Counted from the stretch's first letter, positions 28,113 through 36,641 are shown. The stretch is 64,000 nucleotides of DNA from Corynebacterium pacaense (GCF_900169525.1 NZ_LT821240.1:879684-943683), one strand, 5' to 3'. A program made the numbers and translations. The notes: generated by a model from the sequence alone, not told the origin.

Positions 28113-28373
28113 ATGGATTGGCGCCACGAGGCAGTTTGCCGCGAAGAGGACCCCGAGCTGTTCTTCCCCGTCGGCAATTCCGGCCCGGCCCTCGCCCAGA
28201 TCGCATCCGCAAAGATGGTCTGCAACCGTTGTCCCGTCACCTCCCAGTGCCTTGCCTGGGCACTTGAAACCGGGCAGGACGCCGGAGTCTGGGGCGGCAT
28301 GAGCGAAGATGAGCGCCGCGCGCTCAAGCGCCGCAAGAACCGCGGCCGCGGTCGCGCCCGCATCGCGGTCTAA
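28113..28373 (+). CDS. whcE: WhiB1/WhcE-type iron-sulfur transcription factor
   Basis: An 86-residue Wbl protein nearly collinear with mycobacterial WhiB1 (MDWRHEAVCREEDPELFFPV start). The four cluster cysteines are Cys9, Cys37, Cys40 and Cys46 (VCNRCPVTSQC). The GVWGGMSEDERR turn and an Arg/Lys-rich C-terminal tail follow. It should carry a 4Fe-4S cluster, bind sigma-A and respond to redox or nitric oxide. Its place next to rshA-sigH matches whcE of C. glutamicum. Confidence 0.95.
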   Translation: MDWRHEAVCREEDPELFFPVGNSGPALAQIASAKMVCNRCPVTSQCLAWALETGQDAGVWGGMSEDERRALKRRKNRGRGRARIAV

Positions 28374-28400
28374 GCCATAATTCAACTTCCAACCTCAGCT

Positions 28401-28429
28401 TTGTTCCGCATATGGGCACCCGCTAAAGT
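28401..28429 (+). promoter_or_regulatory. Promoter of the bL37 gene
   Basis: TTGTTC (28401-28406) and TAAAGT (28424-28429) are separated by 17 bp, a good sigma-A spacing. This would place the start of transcription near 28436, about 34 bp before the bL37 ATG. Confidence 0.45.
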
Positions 28430-28469
28430 GTTGTAGGTTGATCAACATTCAAGCACAAGGAGGACCCGC

Positions 28470-28544
28470 ATGAGCAAGCGAGGACGTAAGCGCAAGGATC
28501 GTCGGAAGAAGGGCGCGAACCACGGACGTCGCCCCAATTCCTAA
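28470..28544 (+). CDS. Ribosomal protein bL37 (24 residues)
   Basis: A 24-residue very basic peptide beginning MSKRGRKRKDRRKK and ending ANHGRRPNS. It matches the actinobacterial 50S protein bL37 first seen in mycobacterial ribosome structures (which begins MAKRGRKKRDRK and ends ANHGKRPNA). Support comes from the protein pattern, a strong AAGGAGG ribosome site 6 bp upstream, its own promoter, and a terminator 9 bp after the stop. It is easy to miss because of its length. Confidence 0.88.
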   Translation: MSKRGRKRKDRRKKGANHGRRPNS

Positions 28545-28553
28545 AAATAAATG

Positions 28554-28591
28554 AACCGCTCGGAAGATTCCTCTTCCGAGCGGTTTTTTTA
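28554..28591. terminator. Bidirectional terminator between bL37 and rshA
   Basis: A perfect 14-bp stem (AACCGCTCGGAAGA arm) with a TTCC loop, followed by a run of T on the plus strand. It ends the bL37 transcript. The convergent rshA stop lies inside the T run, so it may serve both genes. Confidence 0.9.
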
Positions 28592-28834
28592 TTGCCGGTA
28601 CTCCACACGGATGCTGTAACTTATCCGTTGTCTGAGCTCGGCAGGCGCCGGTGGGCAGCAGCACTTTCGCAGTAATGCACGCAGCTCTGTTTCCGCATGA
28701 AGCAGCTGTGCGCAGTGCGGACAGTCCTCAGCATGCAGTCTCAGCCGCGAGCATTCCTCGGCAGTGAGCTGATCATCGACGAGTTGAAACAGGGTGTCGT
28801 AGAACTCAGAGCATCCGCACTCGTTCTCTGTCAT
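28589..28834 (-). CDS. rshA: RshA, zinc anti-sigma factor of SigH
   Basis: An 81-residue anti-sigma factor of the ZAS group. The HxxxCxxC motif reads LHAEDCPHC, and further cysteines lie near the N-terminus (CGCSEF) and in a CCC cluster. In this family, zinc-bound reduced protein holds SigH; disulfide or heat stress releases it. It overlaps sigH by 4 bp (ATGA), so sigma and anti-sigma are translationally coupled. Confidence 0.95.
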   Translation of the reverse strand: MTENECGCSEFYDTLFQLVDDQLTAEECSRLRLHAEDCPHCAQLLHAETELRALLRKCCCPPAPAELRQRISYSIRVEYRQ

Positions 28835-29457
28835 TTCTCCGCCTCCGAATTTTTAACCACATCGGGATGGGTCAATCCGATCCCGTGCTCTTGCGCTACT
28901 TCCTTTAACATCCCACGTAGCTGTTTTCTTCCACGGTGCAGGCGGGACATCACCGTGCCCAGTGGGATGTCCATGATCTCGGCGATCTCGCGGTAGGAAA
29001 GATCCTCCACATCGGCGTAGTAGACCACCATGCGGTACTCGGGACTGAGCTTGTTCATCGCCTCGCCGATCTGCCCGTCGGGGAGATTCTTCAGCGCCTC
29101 GACCTCGGCGGATTCCAATCCGCTGGAGGTGTGGGAGAAGGTGTCCACCAGCTGATAGTCGGTGACATCCTCGGTGGAGGTCTGGGAAGGCTGCCGCTGC
29201 TTCTTGCGATAGGTGTTGATGTAGGTGTTGGTCATGATCCGGTAGAGCCACGCCTTGAGGTTGGTACCGGGGCGGAAACTCGCAAAGGCCTGGTACGCCT
29301 TGACATAGGTGTCCTGGACCAGATCCTCCGCGTCGGCTGGATTGCGGGTCATGCGCAGCGCGCCACCGTACAATTGGTCAAGCAGAGGTAGTGCTTCCTC
29401 TTCGAAGCGTCTTGCCAGCGATTCGCTATCAAGCGTGCCGGTTCTGTTCTGCGCCAT
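28831..29457 (-). CDS. sigH: ECF RNA polymerase sigma factor SigH
   Basis: A 208-residue ECF sigma factor. Region 2 contains [21 protein letters not shown] and [15 protein letters not shown]; region 4 contains [24 protein letters not shown]. It directs the disulfide/heat stress regulon in corynebacteria. I chose the ATG at 29457 because AAAGGGG lies 6 bp upstream; an upstream frame adds ten unlikely residues. It is paired with rshA downstream. Confidence 0.95.
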   Translation of the reverse strand: MAQNRTGTLDSESLARRFEEEALPLLDQLYGGALRMTRNPADAEDLVQDTYVKAYQAFASFRPGTNLKAWLYRIMTNTYINTYRKKQRQPSQTSTEDVTDYQLVDTFSHTSSGLESAEVEALKNLPDGQIGEAMNKLSPEYRMVVYYADVEDLSYREIAEIMDIPLGTVMSRLHRGRKQLRGMLKEVAQEHGIGLTHPDVVKNSEAEK

Positions 29458-29608
29458 GCGGCCCCTTTCAAAACACGTAAGCGCCATTCTACGTTCCCCC
29501 GCGCCCGGGCCTGAAGCGCGGGTGAGCCTTCCCCCGGCCCGGGACCGTGGTATCGCCTGTGCTCAGTCGGCTGCCGGGGTGGCAACGACCGGCGGATCGA
29601 CCCCGGGC

Positions 29609-31063
29609 CTACTCGCGTCCCGCGGAGATCCAGGTGGGATCGTCGATGATGTTGCGGGACCCGGACACCAGCGCGGCAACACCGTCGAGTTCGGCGAGCG
29701 ACCTGTCATCGAGAAGGACATCGACCGCCCGTGCATTCTCCTCCAGGCGGGGGGTTGACCGTGTGCCGGGGATCGGCACCACCGTCAGCCCGTGCCTGCG
29801 GCGGGCGTCGATAAGCCATGCCAGACAGACCTGCGCATTCGTGGCACCGATCCGGTCCGCAACTCCGGAGACCACAGCCAGCGCGCGCTGGTTGGCGCTC
29901 CAGCCGGCGTTGATGCGCTCCATTCCGGCACGGGCGTCACCCGTGATCTGTTCGCGGGTCAGGGTGCCGGTGAGGAGGCCGCGCCCGAGCGGGGAGTATG
30001 GAACGAAGCCGACTCCCAGTTCGGCGCAGGCGGGCACCACGTTGTCCTCCACGTCCCGCGACCACAGACTCCATTCGCTCTGCACCGCGGCGATGGGGTG
30101 CACCCGGTGGGCGCGACGCAGCTCCGCCGCGGTGACCTCCGAGAGTCCGATGTGCCGGACCTTTCCCGCGGCGACCTGCTCGGCCATGAAACCGACGGTC
30201 TCCTCAACCTGGACCTCAGGGTCCGGGCGGTGCAGGTACCAGAGATCGATGACATCGGTGCCCAGGCGCCGAAGGGAATCCTCCAGGCAGCGCCGTGCGT
30301 ACCCGCGGTCGCCGCGGGTGCGTTTTCCCGCACCCGCCACCGCGGGATCGGAGGAGAGTCCGATCGCCCCGGTGATACCGAACTTGGTGGCCAGGGTCAC
30401 CTCCCCGCGGCGATCCCGGAGCAGCCTGGAGAGGAGTTCCTCGTTGGTCCCCGCGGGACCGGTGGTACCCGGCGCGGGCGCACCGTAGACGTCGGCGGTA
30501 TCAATGAAACTCACCCCGATATCCACCGCGTGGTGCAGCACCTGCAGCGCCCGGTCATCGTCGATTCCCCCATACACCGGGGTCAGCGCCATGGCACCGA
30601 AGCCGGTGCGGGAAGTGACCAGACCGTCGCCGAGGAACACCGGCCCCGTGGACACCGGGATCCCGGTGCAATCGAGGCCCGCCGATATGAGCGTGCGGTA
30701 GTGTGCGGATTTCTCCTCGACCACCCTGATGTCCTCATGTAGTTCACGGATCCGGGTGTGGATGTGCTCGCGGTGGTCATCGAGAATGCGCATGCGCTGA
30801 CCATGCGTTGTGGTGCCCTGTCCGAGCATGGTGGTGAACTCGCGCATCCGCGCCACCGGCATGCCCATCCTGCGCAGGGTCACCAGTAGTTCCACGATCC
30901 TGACGCTCGCCTCGTCGTATCGTCTGACTCCCGCGTGATCCCTGGGCACCTCGGGGATCAGCCCCTCCTGCTCGTACCAGCGCAGGGTGTCACGGCTCAG
31001 CCCGGTGCGGGCCGATACCCCGGAGATGGATAGATCGGCGCGGTCCTGCCTGTTTTCGCTCAT
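29609..31063 (-). CDS. MerR regulator fused to aldo/keto reductase
   Basis: A 484-residue fusion. Residues 10-80 are a MerR winged helix (LSISGVSARTGLSRDTLRWYEQEGL), 80-125 a long dimerisation helix, and about 145-484 a complete aldo/keto reductase barrel. The AKR tetrad is present: Asp188, Tyr193, Lys227 and His278 (FIDTADVYG, LATKFG, LWYLHRP). The enzyme domain probably binds NADPH and a carbonyl substrate and passes this signal to the DNA-binding part. One cysteine (Cys132) sits at the junction. The ATG at 31063 has no ribosome site and is suited to a leaderless message from the MerR-type promoter just upstream. Confidence 0.9.
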   Translation of the reverse strand: MSENRQDRADLSISGVSARTGLSRDTLRWYEQEGLIPEVPRDHAGVRRYDEASVRIVELLVTLRRMGMPVARMREFTTMLGQGTTTHGQRMRILDDHREHIHTRIRELHEDIRVVEEKSAHYRTLISAGLDCTGIPVSTGPVFLGDGLVTSRTGFGAMALTPVYGGIDDDRALQVLHHAVDIGVSFIDTADVYGAPAPGTTGPAGTNEELLSRLLRDRRGEVTLATKFGITGAIGLSSDPAVAGAGKRTRGDRGYARRCLEDSLRRLGTDVIDLWYLHRPDPEVQVEETVGFMAEQVAAGKVRHIGLSEVTAAELRRAHRVHPIAAVQSEWSLWSRDVEDNVVPACAELGVGFVPYSPLGRGLLTGTLTREQITGDARAGMERINAGWSANQRALAVVSGVADRIGATNAQVCLAWLIDARRRHGLTVVPIPGTRSTPRLEENARAVDVLLDDRSLAELDGVAALVSGSRNIIDDPTWISAGRE

Positions 31064-31079
31064 GGGCCAAGGCCAGGTG

Positions 31080-31100
31080 CTGGAGTGCACTCCAGGTCAA
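31080..31100 (-). promoter_or_regulatory. MerR-type operator/promoter of the fusion gene
   Basis: On the minus strand TTGACC (-35) runs into the perfect 16-bp palindrome CTGGAGTGCACTCCAG (31080-31095). This is the classical MerR operator layout with the palindrome in the spacer. A 19-bp spacer puts the -10 at CTGGCC, which is weak, and the start site at the ATG. Autoregulation is likely. Confidence 0.7.
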
Positions 31101-31152
31101 GCGATGGGTCCGAGGAGCCGTGGGCATCCGGTACCGCCCTGCTCCATCACCC

Positions 31153-31929
31153 TCACTGGAAGGCGGAGTGCCGGACCTCATGGTAGTTGCTCGGGACACG
31201 GAGGAGCTCATAGATGTAGTGGGTGACCGCGTGGGTGAGGTCATAGCCCCCGCACCGTGGATCCCGGCACCAGTACCGCTGGGGGTTGCCCCTGACATTG
31301 TAGAAGTAAAGATCGTTGGGGCAGTAGAGCTTGCGCGGCTGACCGGTTTCCCGGTTCACCTGTTCATCGTAGTAATCGGCCGCGGTGCGGCACATCCCCT
31401 CCAGGTGGAAGGTGACGGGGCCGAAGGCGTAAAGATTCGTTTCAAAGGTGATCTGCTTCTCCCCCTTCGTGATGCTTCTTTGGCACTGGGGGCACGAGGG
31501 GTGCTCACCGGGATTGTTGAATCTCTCAAACTCCTCCAGCTCGTCCTCGATCCGGGCCTGCCTGGCCATCTCCGGGCAGGGCATCAGATGGTGGCAGCCG
31601 GCGCAGACCGCGTAGTGTTCCTGAAGGCTGTACACCCAGGGCTCGATGATTTTCCAGGGATCCGAGGTCCATCCGCGGTGAATGTCCTGATCCCCGCCAT
31701 CGGTCCCACCGCGCCGATTCAGTGGACGCAGGTGCATGAACAACCAGTTCCCGTCCTCGTTTTCGCCCTCGGTGATGTCCATGATCCGCCAGGCCCTCGG
31801 ATGCTCGCCCTCCTCCGCAGCAAGCGCGATGTTCATACCGGGTTCCGCGAGTGCGCGGACCGTTCCCATCATCGCCCAACTGTCGATCGCCTTGAGGACC
31901 CCGTTCATGTTCTTCCACGGCCTGCCCAT
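31153..31929 (-). CDS. Orphan cysteine-rich, probably zinc-binding protein
   Basis: A 258-residue soluble protein that I do not recognise. Residues 1-100 form an alpha/beta region without cysteines (VLKAIDSWAMMGTVRALAEPG). The second half has nine cysteines at 109, 112, 118, 146, 149, 180, 203, 221 and 226, including CAGC and CPQC pairs, which suggests two zinc ribbons. Aromatic residues are frequent in the tail (YCPNDLYFYNVRGNPQRYWC). The ATG at 31929 has GGAGG upstream. It stands alone, 111 bp from the iron ABC operon and facing the same way. Confidence 0.65.
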   Translation of the reverse strand: MGRPWKNMNGVLKAIDSWAMMGTVRALAEPGMNIALAAEEGEHPRAWRIMDITEGENEDGNWLFMHLRPLNRRGGTDGGDQDIHRGWTSDPWKIIEPWVYSLQEHYAVCAGCHHLMPCPEMARQARIEDELEEFERFNNPGEHPSCPQCQRSITKGEKQITFETNLYAFGPVTFHLEGMCRTAADYYDEQVNRETGQPRKLYCPNDLYFYNVRGNPQRYWCRDPRCGGYDLTHAVTHYIYELLRVPSNYHEVRHSAFQ

Positions 31930-32040
31930 CCTGTGTTCCTCCAAGTCCCCGGTGCCGGTGTGTTGTCCGGTTGTCACTGTAAACCGGTGGCGGGACACCG
32001 GGGGCACCCCCCGGGAACATCTGAGCGAAGGAAACGGCCC

Positions 32041-32826
32041 CTATCCGTGGGCCCACCGCGGGATCATCAGCGGTGTCCCGGACTCGGGATCGGCGATGAT
32101 GCGTGCATCCACCCCGAACACCGTGTGCACGAGTTCCTCGGTGATCACCCTGGCCGGGGAGCCGGTGGACACGATCCGGCCGTCCCTCATCGCGATGATG
32201 TGGTCGGCGTAGCGTGCCGCCTGGTTGAGATCGTGCAGCACCGCGACCAGGGTGTGCCCGCGATCGCGGTTGAGCCTCCGGCACAGCTCCAGGAGCTCGA
32301 TCTGGTGGCTGGCATCGAGGAAGATGATCGGCGCATCCAGCAGCAGAATCAGGGTCTGCTGCGCGAGTGCCACCGCCATCCACACGCGTTGTCGCTGGCC
32401 ACCGGAGAGTTCGTCGACGAGCCGCCCGGAGAGGTCACGGATCCCCGTCGCATCCATCGCCCCGGCGACGGCCGCCTCATCCTCGGGTGACCAGGGCCGA
32501 AACAGACTCTGGTGGGGATATCTGCCGCGGGAGACCAGGTCGACCACCCGGATGCCCTCAGGTGCCGTCGGTCCCTGCGGCAGCAGTCCGATTTCACGGG
32601 CGATCTGTCTGGTCGGCATCTCATGCAGGGCCCTGCCGTCGAGGATCACCCTCCCCGAGCTCGGGGCTATCAATCGCGTCATGCTCTTGAGCAGGGTGGA
32701 TTTTCCGCAGGCATTGGGTCCGACGATCACGGTGAAGCGGCCGTCGGGGACATCGACGCTGATCTCGGGACAGATGACCGTCTCCGCGTAGCCCAGCCGT
32801 GCCCTATCCAGAAGTAGACGGGTCAT
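32041..32826 (-). CDS. Siderophore ABC transporter ATPase lacking catalytic Glu
   Basis: A 261-residue FepC/FhuC-type ATPase for ferric siderophore import. Walker A (GPNACGKST), the signature LSGGQRQR and the H-loop (VLHDLNQA) are intact. Walker B reads LILLLDAPIIFLD where the family has LLLDEPTTFLD, so the catalytic glutamate is Ala166 and both threonines are Ile. ATP could bind, but hydrolysis should be very poor. It overlaps the permease gene by 4 bp and is the last gene of a four-gene operon whose binding-protein gene also carries a stop. Confidence 0.88.
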   Translation of the reverse strand: MTRLLLDRARLGYAETVICPEISVDVPDGRFTVIVGPNACGKSTLLKSMTRLIAPSSGRVILDGRALHEMPTRQIAREIGLLPQGPTAPEGIRVVDLVSRGRYPHQSLFRPWSPEDEAAVAGAMDATGIRDLSGRLVDELSGGQRQRVWMAVALAQQTLILLLDAPIIFLDASHQIELLELCRRLNRDRGHTLVAVLHDLNQAARYADHIIAMRDGRIVSTGSPARVITEELVHTVFGVDARIIADPESGTPLMIPRWAHG

Positions 32827-33896
32827 TTCTTTCGACCTTCTCTCAAAAGGAGCCACAGGAAATAGATGCCACCGATGGACACGGTGACAATGCCCACCGG
32901 AAGCGGTGACTCGGGATTGATCCGCTGCGCGACTGTGTCGGCGAGCAGGAGCAGGAGGGAACCCACGGCCGCGGTCGGGGCGAGGGCGAGGCCATCGTCG
33001 CGCACCAGCCGCCGGGCGATCTGGGGTGCGGCGAGCGCGATGAAAGAGATCGGCCCGGCGGTCGCGGTGGCCAGCGCGGTCAGACCGATGCCGGTGATGA
33101 TCGCGGCGATCTGCACGCGCCGGACGTTCTGGCCGAGCGCCGTGGCGAAGGGAAGGCCGATCTGCATCAGCCTCATCGGACGTGCCAGCGCCACCGCGCC
33201 TGCGATGAAGACGATCGAACCGGAGGCGGCGAGCAGGAGGGCGGACCAGGAGGTTCCCGCGAGATTGCCCGCGCCCCAGAGGCTGGCCATGATCGCGTCC
33301 TCCACCGAGGCCGTGAGCAGGATCCACACGTTGACAGAGGCGAGCATCGCGCTCACCGCGATCCCGACGATGACCAGCCGTACTCCGCCGGCGAAGCCGC
33401 TTTTCGACGCCAGGAGGAACACCGCGAGGGCGGTGGCCACTCCACCGAGAAGCGCACCCACCATCGTCGCGGTGGAGCCGCCACCGATGATCAGCATCAC
33501 CACCAGCGCCCCGGTGTAGGACCCCGTCTGGAAACCGATCACATCCGGGGATCCGAGCGGATTGGCGGTCAGGTTCTGGAAGATCGACCCACTCATGGAC
33601 AGCACGACCCCGAGCAGCACCGCCATGAGGATCCGTGGGGCACGCCATTCGACCACGATCATGGTGGTGTAAGGGTCACCCCGGCCTAGCAGTGCCCCCA
33701 CCGCCTCAGCGATGCTCACGCTCGCCGAACCGGTGAGCAGTGACAACACCGCCACACACGCCGTGGCCGCCCAGCAGGCGGCGGTGATGGTGGCGGTGCG
33801 GGCGTCGATAAGCAGGACGGGACGCTGCCGGGGGCCCACGCTGTAGATCCGTCGGCCGAAGTCCAGGCCGTCGTGTATCTGGAACATGATGGTCAC
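32823..33896 (-). CDS. FecCD-type siderophore permease (second subunit)
   Basis: A 357-residue membrane protein of the BtuC/FecCD family with about nine to ten helices. Family marks include RAPRILMAVLLGVVLSMSG, NPLGSPDVIGFQTGS and the GPISFIALAAPQIARRLV coupling region. It pairs with the neighbouring permease to form the inner-membrane channel. The GTG at 33896 overlaps the preceding stop (GTGA); ATG at 33887 is an alternative. It looks intact. Confidence 0.9.
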   Translation of the reverse strand: MTIMFQIHDGLDFGRRIYSVGPRQRPVLLIDARTATITAACWAATACVAVLSLLTGSASVSIAEAVGALLGRGDPYTTMIVVEWRAPRILMAVLLGVVLSMSGSIFQNLTANPLGSPDVIGFQTGSYTGALVVMLIIGGGSTATMVGALLGGVATALAVFLLASKSGFAGGVRLVIVGIAVSAMLASVNVWILLTASVEDAIMASLWGAGNLAGTSWSALLLAASGSIVFIAGAVALARPMRLMQIGLPFATALGQNVRRVQIAAIITGIGLTALATATAGPISFIALAAPQIARRLVRDDGLALAPTAAVGSLLLLLADTVAQRINPESPLPVGIVTVSIGGIYFLWLLLREGRKK

Positions 33897-34918
33897 ATCT
33901 CCGGAACGCGGTGGCGGCGCACCATGAATATCAGCAGGGGCGCTCCGACGAAGGCCGTCACCACTCCCACGGGCACCTCCCCGCTGGTGATCACCCTGCC
34001 GATGACATCACTGACGCCGAGCACGGCCGGGGCGATGAGGATGGAATAGGCCATGATCCACCCCTGGTGCGGTCCGACGATCATCCGCGCCAGGTGCGGC
34101 GCCAGCAGACCGATGAACCCGATGGGTCCGGCGGCGGCCGTGGCGCCCCCGGCCAGCAGGGCGATGGCGACGAGGGCTGCCAGCCGCGTGCGGTTGGGAC
34201 TGGCACCCATCGCCACGGCCGCCGCTTCACCGAGGGAGAGGACGTCCAGCGCCCTGGTACCGGCCAGGGCGATGACCAGGCCGAGAACGATGAAGTGAAC
34301 GATCGCCATCGTCTGGTCCAGTGGCTGGGACGCGGTGGTGCCAGCGGACCAGCCGCGCATCCGCTCGAGCACATCCGGGTTGGTCAGCAGCACGGCCGAG
34401 GTGAAACCACCGAGTACCGCACCGAGGGCGACTCCGGACAGGGTCATCCGGATGGGATTGCCCCGCACCGGTCCGGTGTTGCCGATGACGAACACGGCCA
34501 GGGAGGTCAGGATAGCACCGGCGAAGGACCACCACATGTACCGCGAGATATCACCCAGTCCGAAAAATGCCAGTCCCACGACAACCAGGAGCGAGGCCCC
34601 CGCGTTGACGCCGAGGATTCCCGGATCGGTCATCGGGTTGCGGGTGACGGCCTGCATCAGTCCGCCCGCCACACCGAATCCCGCACCTGCGACAAGAATG
34701 AGGACGGTCCGGGGAACTCTCGACTGCCACACCACCTGGGAGGTGGGATCGGCCGGGTCGGGGTTGACCAGGAAGTGCATGATCTCCGCCGGCGCGATGG
34801 TGCGCGAGCCCACCATCATGCTCAGCCCCAGGGCGCACAGGCAGAGTACGGCCACCACCGGCAGGCCGAGGATGCGGAGGGGAATCTCGTTCCCCCGGTC
34901 GAGCATGGCGTTGATCAA
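33893..34918 (-). CDS. FecCD-type siderophore permease (first subunit)
   Basis: A 341-residue BtuC/FecCD permease with about nine helices and the marks RVPRTVLILVAGAGFGVAGG, NPMTDPGILGVNAGAS and GPIGFIGLLAPHLARMIVG. It should form the import channel with the next gene. The start is TTG at 34918, 3 bp after the binding-protein gene, or ATG at 34906; no strong ribosome site is visible. The frame is intact. Confidence 0.9.
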   Translation of the reverse strand: MINAMLDRGNEIPLRILGLPVVAVLCLCALGLSMMVGSRTIAPAEIMHFLVNPDPADPTSQVVWQSRVPRTVLILVAGAGFGVAGGLMQAVTRNPMTDPGILGVNAGASLLVVVGLAFFGLGDISRYMWWSFAGAILTSLAVFVIGNTGPVRGNPIRMTLSGVALGAVLGGFTSAVLLTNPDVLERMRGWSAGTTASQPLDQTMAIVHFIVLGLVIALAGTRALDVLSLGEAAAVAMGASPNRTRLAALVAIALLAGGATAAAGPIGFIGLLAPHLARMIVGPHQGWIMAYSILIAPAVLGVSDVIGRVITSGEVPVGVVTAFVGAPLLIFMVRRHRVPEM

Positions 34919-34921
34919 CGG

Positions 34922-35908
34922 TCAGGAGACCTTGGTGTAGCCGCGCGCCCGCTCGGCCAGACCACCCAGCCAGTCGGCATAGTTGCGGCTGGTCAGCGCA
35001 CCCTTGGAGTACCATCCACTGAGTTGTCTCGCCTTGACGGCCGGAAGATCGTCCCAGAGTTCCGCGCTGAAGGGGTTCTCCGGATCATAGCCCTCGACGA
35101 GGATGACATCGGCCGGGTAGGTCGATGCGTCCTCCCAGGCCACCTGGCCCCACGGGTTGCCGGTGGCCGGTGCCTCGGCACCGACGATGGTGGCCCCGAG
35201 TTCAGCGAGGAGGTCCGCCTGGGCGAATCCGACACCGGTGTAGAGTATCTCCTTCGTCGGACTTGCGAGAAGGAAGTTGAGGTCTTTGCCGCTGACGGCA
35301 TCGCGGAACTCCCGCTTGGCGCTCTCAAGATCTGCGTCGGCGCGGACAATGCTGTCGGCGGTCACGTCGGCGCCGAGGAAGTCGGCAATCTCCCTGGTAT
35401 CGGCGATCTTTGTGTCAATGTCGCCTGTGGCCGGCAGCGGGATGAAGGGGGCGACCCCGGTGAGCTGGGCGTTGACATCATCGTCGAACCAGGACCAGCC
35501 GTCGGCGTCGCCGTTGCCGATGACCGCGTCGGGACGGATCTCGGCGAGCTTTTCCATGTCGATCTCACCGTTCTGGCCGATCCGGGGAATTCCGCTGACA
35601 TCTGCATCGCCCATGATCACCGGATTGTCACAGTCGAATCCGAAGATCGCGGCGGGCTCAAGTCCGTAGTCATGCAGGGAACTTTAGGAGTAGCAGTCCA
35701 TCACCAGCTTCTGTGGCCTGGTCTCGAAATCGATCTGGAGGTTCTCGATGCTCGGGTGGCTGAAGGTGATGGAGCCGGCCTCCTCCGTCGTCGGGGAGGC
35801 ATCACCGGCTGCCTCCTGCCCGGATGGCGAGCACGCGCTCAGAAGCAGAACCGCGGCCGCGCTGATGGAGAAGAGAACTTTGCCTTTCACTGGGGCAACG
35901 CCTTTCAT
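34922..35908 (-). pseudogene. Siderophore-binding lipoprotein gene with internal stop
   Basis: A 328-codon gene for a periplasmic-binding-type lipoprotein: signal peptide and lipobox LLLSAC, then a FepB/FecB-like domain. Translation meets TAA at 35684-35686 after KLVMDCYS. The same frame then continues as SSLHDYGLEPAAIFGFD and a normal C-terminal two thirds (VIGNGDADGW, VILVEGYDPE). No frameshift is needed; a single nonsense codon breaks the gene. A sequencing error is possible, but the damaged ATPase in the same operon supports real decay. It is the first gene downstream of a DtxR box. Confidence 0.85.
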
Positions 35909-35953
35909 TAGATAGTCACTATCTGAACAAAAGATCAATATACAACAAGTGAA

Positions 35954-35972
35954 TGAGGCGTGCCTAACCTAA
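35954..35972 (-). promoter_or_regulatory. DtxR iron box
   Basis: On the minus strand TTAGGTTAGGCACGCCTCA matches the DtxR consensus TTAGGTTAGGCTAACCTAA at 15 of 19 positions, including the first 11. It lies 46 bp upstream of the binding-protein start, so the siderophore operon should be repressed by iron. Confidence 0.75.
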
Positions 35973-35992
35973 AGTTTGGGGTGTGAACCACC

Positions 35993-36637
35993 TCAGCGTG
36001 ACCGTGCCCGGTGAGCGCGCGCCCGTGCGGTGTTTCCACAACCCTCGCTGGTGCACCACCGACGCTGACCGGAGGAGGTCCGATCGATGAACACATGTGT
36101 GCAGGGACTGCGCCGGCAGCGCCTGAGACGGTGCGACCACGGACCCGCCACAGCATCGAGCGCGCTGTTGGACAGTTCGGACAGCAGCTGGGCGTAGGTC
36201 ATGCCCCGGTGCGTTGTCAGGGTCCACGAGGAATGGTCGAGCACCACCTGGAGTCGCGGCAGGCCGGCATGTTCATTGAGGTAGCAGACGTCCTCGACCG
36301 TCGGCCCCGCCCCCGCCAACCGCGCCATCACCGTCCTGTAGACCGCGCGGCGCAGCGCCGCGAGCTTCTCCAGTTCGGCGGCGGACACGCGGCGCCGAAT
36401 CCGGGGCAGACCGACCATGTCCAGCCACTCCCCCAGGCGTTCGGGTGAGTAGAGCCGATCCGCCTCCGCACCACCCCACTGCGCCACGGTGGCGATGAAA
36501 CTCAGGCTAAGGGTATCGGTGACAAAGAGTCGGTCCAGCACTCTCGGTGGCACCGTCACCGGGGCGAGTCCACTGTTCTCCGAGACGTGGTCGGTGAAGA
36601 CGGCCAGCCGGTCGGGTCCGTGGGGATCGGAGGCCAC
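35993..36637 (-). CDS. CGNR zinc-finger (ABATE domain) regulator
   Basis: A 214-residue protein with an N-terminal ABATE stress-sensor-like region and a C-terminal CGNR zinc finger. The finger reads CTHVFIDRTSSGQRRWC then SEGCGNTARARAHR, with its cysteines and CGN turn intact. Such proteins are thought to be DNA-binding regulators. The GTG at 36637 lies 4 bp after the DUF1684 stop, so it is the last gene of the monooxygenase/ABC operon and may regulate it. Confidence 0.85.
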   Translation of the reverse strand: MASDPHGPDRLAVFTDHVSENSGLAPVTVPPRVLDRLFVTDTLSLSFIATVAQWGGAEADRLYSPERLGEWLDMVGLPRIRRRVSAAELEKLAALRRAVYRTVMARLAGAGPTVEDVCYLNEHAGLPRLQVVLDHSSWTLTTHRGMTYAQLLSELSNSALDAVAGPWSHRLRRCRRSPCTHVFIDRTSSGQRRWCTSEGCGNTARARAHRARSR

Positions 36638-36641
36638 GACC

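Noticed and set aside
29470..29497. SigH-type promoter (GGAAC and TGTTTT) before sigH
   Set aside because: The spacing would place the transcription start inside the ribosome site of sigH, and the -10 match is weak.
35684..35686. Recoding of the in-frame stop as a special amino acid
   Set aside because: The codon is TAA, not TGA or TAG; no recoding signal is seen, and the family has an ordinary residue here.
33911..35911. 666-codon open frame opposite the iron permeases and binding protein
   Set aside because: It is antisense to clear FecCD genes; the His/Gly/Arg-rich translation is a GC shadow.
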